Below are positions 1 to 8,054 of a stretch of DNA of 16,033 nt, piece by piece. Positions within the stretch are counted from its first letter, which is position 1, and the number at the start of each line of letters is the position of its first letter. The translations under genes were made by a program, and so were the position numbers. Under the pieces are notes generated by a model. That model made no database searches. It saw only the letters and a list, made by a program, of their open reading frames with translations, and had not been told where the DNA came from. The DNA comes from Kingella oralis (lineage in GTDB: Bacteria; Pseudomonadota; Gammaproteobacteria; Burkholderiales; Neisseriaceae). The DNA lies in the NCBI RefSeq assembly GCF_014054985.1, contig NZ_CP059568.1, positions 1 to 16,033 of the forward strand, read 5' to 3'.

Positions 1-3000
1 ATTTGCTCTGCACAAGCTATGTCATTTTTTTGGCAAGCAGCCAGTTCTTTTTCAAAAGAGACAGTTTGGCTTTGTGTTAAATAGTTGTTATTAATAGCAT
101 TCTGTGCGTTCCCAAGTCCTTGCGCCACATCCGCATAGCCATTTGCCGTGCCATTGCTCGTTGCCGCTCCCACAGCCGCGCCAAACAGCCGTGCCATATT
201 GGACAGGTTCTGTTTGTCCGCTGCCGTCAGCTTCTCGGGGTCTGTGGTGCCATACATGGCTTTGGAGAATAGGGGCACTAATGCTTCTGCGCCTCCTGCG
301 GCTAATGCGCCACTGACTGCGTCATTGCCGCCTAGGGCTGAAACCACTGCGCCCAGTGCCATGTGGCTGGCAATGTGGGTAGCACTGCCTTCTGTTGGTC
401 GATTGCCCCCGTCTTTCTCGTTTTTAAGTTTGTTATTTTTGAACTCTTGCCCAATGCCGTAGGAAATGGCGGGTGCAGCAGTGGCGGCGGCAATACCTGC
501 TGCACTGTCGGTGGGCGCGCTTAGGGCAGCAACGACCATATTAAAGAAGACTTGGCGTTGTTGTAGTTTGTCGCGTTGTTGTTCGTATTCTTTTTGTTTC
601 TCTGGGTCTTTCTCGGTTTTAATTTTTTCGTTTAGCGCGTCTAGGTCTTTGTTGAACTCTGCGCGAACGATGTCTGCGTTGTGGCTAAATTGCTGCGACA
701 CTTCGCGCTGTAAATCCAACTCACTTTGCACTTTGTCCGCGTCAAATCGGTTTTTCAGGCTGCCTGATTGTTGGCCGGCATCCTCGGTGCGGATGTCGGT
801 GTACGCCAGTTGGATGGCTTTATCGGTGCCGTAGCCTGTTTTAGCAAGCTGTCCTGCCTCATCGGTGAGGATGATGTTGCGGGTTCCTATGCCGCTTTTT
901 GTGGTGCTCTCTTGGTGGTCGCTGTCGCGCCCGTAGCCTACGCCGTTAAACCCTTGGCTGTTTTTGTCGGCAACGGTGGTGAGTTTGCTGTTGTTTTGTG
1001 TGCCTTGACCCAGCGTTTCGCCACTGAGGGCAACGCTGGCACCGAAGCCGATGCTGCTGCCGTCGTATTTGCTGATGTTGTGTAAGTCGGTTTGGCTGAT
1101 ACTGCCGCTTTGGAAGCGGTTTTTGCCTTGTGCTTCTGCGCTTTGGGCGGAGGTGATGATGCCGCCGGTGAGCTGGGTGTGCCCGCCTACTTGCACATCA
1201 AAGCCATCCTCGCCTGCAAACAATCCGCTTTGTTCTCTGACGCTGCGGTGTTCGGCGTTGATTTTGCTTTGGCTGTAATCGCCTGAGGCGGATGCGCCAT
1301 AGCCTACGGTTACTTGGGCGCTGATGTTTTGTTGGCGGCTGCGGTAGTCGGCGGTGTCTTGTAGGCTTTCTATGTTGAGGTTGGCGGCGCGTACGGTGAT
1401 GCCTTTACCTGTTACTTGTGCGCCTTTGATGTTGGTATCGCCACCGCTCACGATAACGGTGGGGCTACCTGCGCTGCCGACATGGCTGTGGCGGTAGGTG
1501 GTTTGTTCGCCATCGGCATGACCCTTGCCTAGGTTGCCGCCTGCGGTAAAGCCCAGTGATGCGCCTTTGTCGGCGGAAACGGCTACGCCTGCATTCCAGC
1601 CTTCGTTTTTGTTGCGGTGATGTTCGCTGTGATGTTGCTCGGCTGCCAGTAGGTCTATTTGGTTATCGGCAAACAGGAAGGTGCCTTGTTTGCCCAGTAC
1701 ATCCGAGCCTTCAATTTTGATGTTGGAATCTTTGCCTGCACCTGTGGCGTGTAGGCGTACTTGTCCCTCTGCCAGAATGCGCGAAGCATTGGCTTGTTGG
1801 TCTTGGATTTCGCTGTGGGATTGATTGCGTTGTTCGCCATAGGTTACGCTGATGGAAACGCCATTGCTTCCACCCTTGCCGCCACCTTTACTACCGCTGC
1901 CTATTTTGTTGATGGCTTGGCTGGCTTGATAGGCTTGCATCCCTGCGTTGGCAACCGCCATGGCTTGGGTGCGTTGTTTGCCGCTTTGTTCGGCTTGTTC
2001 CAGTGAACGAACGGCACTTTGTGCGCTGTCTATGGCTTGGGTGATGGGGGCATTGACCCCAACGGTGATACCTTTTTGAGTAAAGTTGTAGTGGCGGTTA
2101 TTGCTCTGTGTGGCTTCGCCCGCTTTGATTTGAATGTTCTTGGCATAAATATCAACATGACCACCTGATAGCAGGTTGCTGCCGATTTGGGTGTAGCCTT
2201 GCGCTTCAAAAACGCTGCCTAAGGGGCTGCCATCGCCAATGGTGCTGGCGACTTCCTGAATGCTGCGGTTGTGCTCGTGGGTGGTTTCGGTTTTGCTGCC
2301 GATAAAGCGGCTTGCAATGCTGCCGCCGCCCATTAAGCCTGATGTTCTGTTGAAACCGGAGGATTCGACATCGCTTTTCTCTTGCGCGGCAAGGTTATGA
2401 ATCTCGCCATTGGCTGCTTGAAGTTGCAACCCTCCTTTGCCAAAGACGTTTGAGCCTTTGATGTTGATGTCGCCATCGGTGGCGTTGATGCGCACCACAC
2501 CACCCGCTTGTACCTTGCTGCCTGTGGCTTCGGTGCGGGTTTCATTGATGCTGTGGCTGCTGGTATTGCGGGTAATGGAAAGACCACTAGACGGTGTTAA
2601 CGGTTCCAATGCCCCGGCCAGATGGTTTTTCTCCCAGGTATGGGCTTTATCACGAACCGTGCCTTGCCGTTTGCGTGTGGCTTTGATGCCGTCCCAATAG
2701 CGGCTGAATTGACGCACTTCGCCCGGTTTGAGGTTGATGCCTACGTTAAAGCCGCTGCTTTTGCTGCTTTGGGTTAGGTTTTCTTGTTGCAATAAGGACG
2801 CGGCATCGATATCAACCGTTTTGGCTTGGATGTCTATGTCCTTACCTGCCAACAAATTAGAGCCTGTTACCTGAACATGATTGCCTGCGGTCAAAACGGT
2901 ATGCCCTTTCAGGCTGCCGATTTGTGCTGCTTCGGCTACCTGCAAATCGGCATCATGCCCGACATTGCTACGGCTTTTGTTGTAGCCAACATTCAGCTTG

Positions 3001-6000
3001 GCATGCGAAACAGACACGGCAAAGCCTGATTTTTTACGCTCACTGGTTTCAATATCGTGATAGCGGCTGGTGGCAGCCTGAACATCAATATCCTTGCGTG
3101 CGTCCAATACGGTTAATTCATCGGAAACAATGCTGCTGCCCACCGCGCGAATATTGTCGCCATTCATGTACACGGTTTTGCCCGTTACACTGCTGCCCTG
3201 TGCTTCATCATGTTGCCGTTGGTAGGTATCTAGGCTGCTGCGTTTAGACAGAACCCCTTTGGATTGCGTGTACACGGATTCATCAAAATCCAGCGTACTG
3301 CGTCCTTCGCTGATTTGGATGTTGTGTCCTGCTTGCAGCGCAGTGAGTCCTTTTTCACTGTCTAAATTGCCTTGGCGGATTTTGATGTCATTGCCCGCTT
3401 TCACCAACAAATCGCCTTGGCTTTGAATATCGGTGCCCACTTCGGCGGTTTGATGAACATGGCGGTGGTTTTTATCGCTGAGCCTGCCATAGCTTTCATG
3501 GCGTTCTGTCGCCACCGTACCCAAATCCACATTGCCGTGTTCAGAGACAATTTGGGTTTTACCGCCTTGGCTGGTATTGCGCACGACTGCGCCATTCAGA
3601 TGGGTGTCATGCTTAGATTGAATGCTGAGTATGCCGCCTTCGCTGCCATCCTCGCCTACCGACAAGCGGGCAACCCGATCAACCACGGTGTTGCCGTTTT
3701 GTTTGTCGCCTGATGTCGCAGTGGTGCTGCTCGCATTGATTTGGTCGGCAGTCAAACTCAGCAACTTGCCGGCGGCAATGTCGCCGCCTTGCAGATTGAT
3801 TTGGTTTTGCGCCTCTACCCATACTTTTTCACCGCGAATTTGCCCACTGTGCTCAATATTTTGCGCACGCAAATCCACCACTTTGCGTCCCGCAATGGTG
3901 CCACCATTGCGAATCTCATCGGCATTCAGTTGCAACACATTGGCACTAATCAGGCTACCTGTGCTGTTCAAATCCCCTTTACGCGCCACCACATACACTT
4001 TGGGCACCAATACGGTTTGTTGGCTGCCGTCTTTAAGGGTAACGGTTTGGTTCTCCAACCAAACTATATCGCTGGTTAGCTGCGCCACTTGTGCGGCACT
4101 GAGTGCGACACCGGGCACCAGTTGTTGGCTGCGGGCAAAGGTAATGCCCGCATCCATCAGGGCTTTCAACTGGGCTTCGTCGTTATCGTAACCGTCCAAA
4201 CGGCGATAGCCTGTTAAACGGGCGATTTGTTCATTGACCAGTTTTTGCTCGTAGTAACCGTCGCCCAGCCGTTTGTGCTTGTTCACCGGGTCAAAAGCGG
4301 CCAACAGGTAATCACTGCCGAGCCAGCGGCGGTAGTTTGTAAAAGCGGGGTCGGTTTCTATGAGGTAGTCGGGGTGGTTCGGTTGGGTGCTGTAGAGGCT
4401 GCTGTTGGGCAGTTGAATGCGATTTTGGTTTTGGTCGCTTCGTGCATTAGGCACATTTATTGGCGACACTTGGCCGCCTCCTGAGCCATAAAGGTCAGTC
4501 GGTTTGTTGGGTGTTACCGAAACGTTTTCCTGTACATCAGAAACATTTAGGTTAATTTGATGGCGTTCAGCAGGTGGGTTATAAGGGTCTTTATTGCCCC
4601 ATTCTCTTGTATGGTAACGTTTGAAACCACCACGCCAACGTGTATAGGTATATTGCCGTGTACCATTGTCTTTAACGTATTCAAATGCAGGCATTGAAAC
4701 ATTGTGAATGCGCTCCAAACCACCAAATAATTGTTTACCAATCAAAATATTGCTTTGATCGTTGGTCATTGCTCCTGTGAATTGAGCGTTACCACCCACG
4801 CGAATGTTGCCGGGTTTAGAGCTGGCGATTTGATCGCGGTATCGACGACGCTCAAAAACAAAATCTGTGTAGTCTTTGATTTCTCGGTGAAATTGGCTGT
4901 TATAGGCAGCTACTTTATCGTTCAACGCATTAAAAAGTGCGGCGTTTTGCTCTTCCCATTGCGTATACGCTTCAATTTCCGCTTTATCTGTTTCGTATTT
5001 CTGCCATGCTTGCTGATAGGATTGGCAGGCAGCAGCGTTATAGGAAGCATGCGCACTGTCGCATGTCCCTTCCGGTAAGGCAGCGGGTTTCTCGGCTTTT
5101 TCCACACTGGGAATTTTGGGTTCGCCTTTGGGCGGTTCTATGCCGAAATAACGCCATAGCTTGCTATTGGGCGAATAGTCCATCTTGCTATCAGGTATGG
5201 GCGTTCTGCCCAACTCATAATCTGCATCGCTATATTCGTTGGCAGCCTTGTCAACCAATTTTGTTGCCCTACTGAATCCAACCACCTTAAAACGCGAGAA
5301 GGGTAAGCGTTGTGGATCTCCTTTAGCTGCAATTTCGTGATGCTTTTCTACTGCACCAACTTGAAATGGTTGGATGTCGGCAGTTGGATCATTGATGGGT
5401 ACATGACGGATGCTAAAATGGTTATTGCGATTGGCTAGATTTTTGGCATCAATCACCATATCGCCGATGGATTCTATGGTGGCACTGCCATTGTGAACAC
5501 GCTCTGCCGTACCCTCTGCTTGATGTCGCTCATTCAGTTGTCTGCCAACAAATAAGCCGCCATCACTAAATAATAGGGCATCTTCTTGGTTGGTAACTGT
5601 CTTCGCCCCAATATCCAACCGCTGCCGCGCCGCAATCACACCCGCCTTGGTCTCTCCGTTTACCGTCTCTTCACGGTTCACCACATCTTGCGCCGACAGC
5701 GCAACATGGTCGCCATAAATCCGCCCTGTTCCGGTGTTGGTTAGGGTGTTCAGGCTGCTCAGATGGGTTAAGCCGTTGCTGTTAATTAGCCCACGGTTGG
5801 TAATGTTGTCCGCGCTCAGCTGGGTGGATTGCCCTGATTGAATCACCCCGCTTGCTTGGTTATCTATTTGGCGGGCAGCAACCACAACCGCCTCATCTGC
5901 GTGTAATTGATGGCGGTTGGTTAAATTGCCTTCGGTACGCAGCGTTAATTTGCGCCCCGCAGTAAGATTATTTTCCGTGGTGAAGTCATTGCGTACGGCA

Positions 6001-7883
6001 ATCTCGGCATCTTTGCCTGATGCGATTTCGCCTTTGCCCGTTAGGGATTGTGCTTGGATAGAGAGTTGCTCACCTGCCAAGATGCTGCCTTGGTCATTAT
6101 TGAGCGTAGGAGATGCGGTAGCTTGTCCTTGAATCGACACCGCTCCCGCTGAGCTGATTTGCCCCTGTTGGTTTTTCAGGCTGCCTGAAAGGGCAAGTTG
6201 GGTATTTTTGTCGCTGCGAATCGCGCCGTTGCTGTTGTCTAGCGTATGGGCAGAAAGCTGTAATGCCTGCGCATCAAGGCTGCCGTGCGTATTGTCTAAG
6301 CGTTGGCTATCAACCCGTATCTGCTCCGCCGCCAGTTGCCCTTGCCGGTTGTGGAATTGGGCTACCGAAACAGCAGCATTTTGTGCGCTGATTTTGCCGC
6401 CGGCATTGTTGAGCGTTTCGCCTGTTGCCGTCAGTTGTTTGAGATGCAACTGCCCCTGATTGCTCAGTTGGGCGGTATTGCTTAGGTCTATGCCGCCGTT
6501 GGCGGTGATATTGCCCGTATTGTCCAGTCGCTGAACATTGATTTTGCCTTCGGCTAACGCAATGGGCGTAGTAGCATGGGTAGCAACGCTGCCGCCACCT
6601 TGTGCCGTACTGGGCGCGGGCGAAATCTGCGCATTGCCGTTTTGCCCGCCTGAATTGCCCGTGGCATCTGATGATTCCGGTTCGGGATAGCCGATTTTGC
6701 CGCTGTTGGTGAGCTGTGCGCTATGTAGGGCTAATCCTTGCAAACCTGTTTGTTGCAGCGTCCCGCTGTTATGTAAAAAAGGCGTATCAACGGCTAATCG
6801 CGCACCGCTGATCTGCCCGCTGTTATGTAGCGCACCGGTTTGGATTTGTGCCTCACCCGCGCTTAATAAATGCCCGCTGTTGGTGATGCGGGTTTGATTG
6901 AGTGCCAGTTGGTTGGCGGCAATGCTGCCACTGTTGTCTAAATGTTGCGATTGAATGCGTACCGCCGATAGGTTTGCCGAACCTGCTTCCCCAGTTGCCA
7001 CCATGCTGCCACTATTAACCACATTGCCCGCCGCATCAAGACGAACCTCACCCGCACGGGCAAAGATTTGCCCCGCATTGCGAATGCTGTTTTGCTCCGC
7101 ACCATTCACCATCAGATGAATGGTGCCCGCATACATCCCGCCTAATGCGCCCGTATCAATGGCAAAAGTATTAGGCTGTGCTGCTGTATCGGCAGACGAA
7201 CCACCTGCCTGAACACTCAGACGGTTTGCCCAAATGCCTCCGTTCACGTTTACGGCGTTAGCAATCAGGTTGGTGTAATCACTGCGCGAAGCATCTAAAC
7301 CACCCGCCGCAATATTCAGGCTGCCCGAACCACCCACAATGCCCGCATACTGCCCATCTTGAATAGCCGCATTACCCACCCCCAGCGTTACTTGGTTGGC
7401 ATTGATAAAGCCGCCACCATTGACGTTAATCCCCGCAGAGTTGGCAATCACCAAATCCGCGCGTCGCCCACCAATCTCCACATAACCATTCAAACGGCTG
7501 GGGTCAGCACTATTGACCTGATTCACAATCACCCGTGCTTCACCACGCGCCAACCAAGGATTACCCTGAATCCAACCGCCTAACTGGGTTTGCACATTTC
7601 GGTGGCTGTTATTGAGCACCGCCCCTTTTTCACCTACATCAAACTGTCGATACTGATTGACCGAAACCCCCGCGCGCGTAGGCGTTTGGATATTGACCAC
7701 AGGCAAACCATTGTTGCTCTGCAACACTGTGGGCTGTTGTCCTCTTGGCGCATTCGGGTCTGCCACAATGCCATCTGCCCACACCGATGCCGACGTTAAA
7801 ATCCCTAGCAACGAAACGGCTAGGGGACGCAAAGCAAAACGTTGTGAGCGTTGTTTGTGTTTTTTGACAGTAGTAGATGGCAT
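1..7883 (-). CDS. cdiA: CdiA/TpsA-type filamentous hemagglutinin exoprotein, N-terminal 2,627 residues (continues past left edge)
   Basis: Seen: an uninterrupted minus-strand frame from ATG at 7883 to base 1, with AGG seven bases before the start. Residues 1-36 form a basic, hydrophobic signal peptide ending SVWA. Residues ~40-290 are a TPS secretion domain, with GNPWLARGEARVIVNQV and VIANSAGINVNGGGF, recognised by the partner CdiB. Repeats rich in LxNxG and LxAxxI follow to ~790 (first stalk). A non-repetitive, partly coiled region spans ~815-1080 with C941/C953 and is probably receptor-binding. Residues ~1158-1308 contain the conserved YP-like block with YYEQKLVNEQIARLTGYRRLDG and SDIVWLE. 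A second hemagglutinin-repeat stalk runs ~1310-2290, then a helical, Ala-rich pre-toxin region with INNNYL (2597-2602), a variant of the VENN motif. Known family role: a surface-displayed contact-dependent toxin stalk. Inferred: it continues in frame at 16033 to a 3,219-residue total. The subtype (CDI versus adhesin-only TpsA) rests on the toxin tip and immunity gene at the other end. Confidence 0.93.
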   Translation of the reverse strand, partial: MPSTTVKKHKQRSQRFALRPLAVSLLGILTSASVWADGIVADPNAPRGQQPTVLQSNNGLPVVNIQTPTRAGVSVNQYRQFDVGEKGAVLNNSHRNVQTQLGGWIQGNPWLARGEARVIVNQVNSADPSRLNGYVEIGGRRADLVIANSAGINVNGGGFINANQVTLGVGNAAIQDGQYAGIVGGSGSLNIAAGGLDASRSDYTNLIANAVNVNGGIWANRLSVQAGGSSADTAAQPNTFAIDTGALGGMYAGTIHLMVNGAEQNSIRNAGQIFARAGEVRLDAAGNVVNSGSMVATGEAGSANLSAVRIQSQHLDNSGSIAANQLALNQTRITNSGHLLSAGEAQIQTGALHNSGQISGARLAVDTPFLHNSGTLQQTGLQGLALHSAQLTNSGKIGYPEPESSDATGNSGGQNGNAQISPAPSTAQGGGSVATHATTPIALAEGKINVQRLDNTGNITANGGIDLSNTAQLSNQGQLHLKQLTATGETLNNAGGKISAQNAAVSVAQFHNRQGQLAAEQIRVDSQRLDNTHGSLDAQALQLSAHTLDNSNGAIRSDKNTQLALSGSLKNQQGQISSAGAVSIQGQATASPTLNNDQGSILAGEQLSIQAQSLTGKGEIASGKDAEIAVRNDFTTENNLTAGRKLTLRTEGNLTNRHQLHADEAVVVAARQIDNQASGVIQSGQSTQLSADNITNRGLINSNGLTHLSSLNTLTNTGTGRIYGDHVALSAQDVVNREETVNGETKAGVIAARQRLDIGAKTVTNQEDALLFSDGGLFVGRQLNERHQAEGTAERVHNGSATIESIGDMVIDAKNLANRNNHFSIRHVPINDPTADIQPFQVGAVEKHHEIAAKGDPQRLPFSRFKVVGFSRATKLVDKAANEYSDADYELGRTPIPDSKMDYSPNSKLWRYFGIEPPKGEPKIPSVEKAEKPAALPEGTCDSAHASYNAAACQSYQQAWQKYETDKAEIEAYTQWEEQNAALFNALNDKVAAYNSQFHREIKDYTDFVFERRRYRDQIASSKPGNIRVGGNAQFTGAMTNDQSNILIGKQLFGGLERIHNVSMPAFEYVKDNGTRQYTYTRWRGGFKRYHTREWGNKDPYNPPAERHQINLNVSDVQENVSVTPNKPTDLYGSGGGQVSPINVPNARSDQNQNRIQLPNSSLYSTQPNHPDYLIETDPAFTNYRRWLGSDYLLAAFDPVNKHKRLGDGYYEQKLVNEQIARLTGYRRLDGYDNDEAQLKALMDAGITFARSQQLVPGVALSAAQVAQLTSDIVWLENQTVTLKDGSQQTVLVPKVYVVARKGDLNSTGSLISANVLQLNADEIRNGGTIAGRKVVDLRAQNIEHSGQIRGEKVWVEAQNQINLQGGDIAAGKLLSLTADQINASSTTATSGDKQNGNTVVDRVARLSVGEDGSEGGILSIQSKHDTHLNGAVVRNTSQGGKTQIVSEHGNVDLGTVATERHESYGRLSDKNHRHVHQTAEVGTDIQSQGDLLVKAGNDIKIRQGNLDSEKGLTALQAGHNIQISEGRSTLDFDESVYTQSKGVLSKRSSLDTYQRQHDEAQGSSVTGKTVYMNGDNIRAVGSSIVSDELTVLDARKDIDVQAATSRYHDIETSERKKSGFAVSVSHAKLNVGYNKSRSNVGHDADLQVAEAAQIGSLKGHTVLTAGNHVQVTGSNLLAGKDIDIQAKTVDIDAASLLQQENLTQSSKSSGFNVGINLKPGEVRQFSRYWDGIKATRKRQGTVRDKAHTWEKNHLAGALEPLTPSSGLSITRNTSSHSINETRTEATGSKVQAGGVVRINATDGDINIKGSNVFGKGGLQLQAANGEIHNLAAQEKSDVESSGFNRTSGLMGGGSIASRFIGSKTETTHEHNRSIQEVASTIGDGSPLGSVFEAQGYTQIGSNLLSGGHVDIYAKNIQIKAGEATQSNNRHYNFTQKGITVGVNAPITQAIDSAQSAVRSLEQAEQSGKQRTQAMAVANAGMQAYQASQAINKIGSGSKGGGKGGSNGVSISVTYGEQRNQSHSEIQDQQANASRILAEGQVRLHATGAGKDSNIKIEGSDVLGKQGTFLFADNQIDLLAAEQHHSEHHRNKNEGWNAGVAVSADKGASLGFTAGGNLGKGHADGEQTTYRHSHVGSAGSPTVIVSGGDTNIKGAQVTGKGITVRAANLNIESLQDTADYRSRQQNISAQVTVGYGASASGDYSQSKINAEHRSVREQSGLFAGEDGFDVQVGGHTQLTGGIITSAQSAEAQGKNRFQSGSISQTDLHNISKYDGSSIGFGASVALSGETLGQGTQNNSKLTTVADKNSQGFNGVGYGRDSDHQESTTKSGIGTRNIILTDEAGQLAKTGYGTDKAIQLAYTDIRTEDAGQQSGSLKNRFDADKVQSELDLQREVSQQFSHNADIVRAEFNKDLDALNEKIKTEKDPEKQKEYEQQRDKLQQRQVFFNMVVAALSAPTDSAAGIAAATAAPAISYGIGQEFKNNKLKNEKDGGNRPTEGSATHIASHMALGAVVSALGGNDAVSGALAAGGAEALVPLFSKAMYGTTDPEKLTAADKQNLSNMARLFGAAVGAATSNGTANGYADVAQGLGNAQNAINNNYLTQSQTVSFEKELAACQKNDIACAEQ
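754..765 (-). repeat. DNA uptake sequence (AGGCAGCCTGAA)
   Basis: Exact 12-mer AGGCAGCCTGAA on the minus strand, inside the cdiA pre-toxin-proximal coding region. It matches a known Neisseriaceae uptake-sequence dialect (Kingella type, from memory). Confidence 0.8.
6175..6189. repeat. Palindromic DNA uptake sequence
   Basis: The minus strand reads AGGCAGCCTGAA (6186 to 6175) and the plus strand reads AGGCTGCCTGAA (6178-6189). Together they form TTCAGGCTGCCTGAA, a perfect inverted repeat around a central T. Each strand gives a different Neisseriaceae uptake dialect. It lies in the first stalk-repeat region of cdiA. Confidence 0.75.
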
Positions 7884-7926
7884 TAAGAAACCTGCTATAA
7901 AAGTAAAAATGGATACAAGTTGAGTA

Positions 7927-7956
7927 AAGATAAAATAAGCTAAAAGTGTAACACAA
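7927..7956 (-). promoter_or_regulatory. Candidate cdiA promoter
   Basis: Minus strand: TTGTGT (7956-7951), an 18-base spacer and TATCTT (7932-7927). This gives an inferred leader of about 37 bases before the cdiA ATG at 7883. The match is modest (3/6 and 4/6), so this is a best guess in an AT-rich divergent spacer. Confidence 0.35.
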
Positions 7957-7995
7957 CCACACTAAATACCACAGAAATAACAGCTTTATTCAAAT

Positions 7996-8025
7996 TTCAC
8001 AGGGAATAATTGACGGATTTATACC
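7996..8025 (+). promoter_or_regulatory. Candidate cdiB promoter
   Basis: TTCACA (7996-8001), an 18-base spacer and TATACC (8020-8025), about 30 bases before the first cdiB ATG. An alternative is TTGACG at 8010-8015, but its -10 would sit too close to the start. A perfect inverted repeat, TTGTTTTAACAA (8043-8054), touches the cdiB start codon and could be an operator or an RNA hairpin affecting translation. Confidence 0.4.
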
Positions 8026-8054
8026 ACAACCGCTAACCTTACTTGTTTTAACAA

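Noticed and set aside
104..7583. Many plus-strand open frames of 60-190 codons across 1-7.9 kb
   Set aside because: They lie opposite the single open minus-strand CdiA frame. Their translations are low-complexity Cys/Leu/Arg-rich, they lack ribosome-binding sites and match no family. They arise from the base pattern of the repeat-rich stalk.
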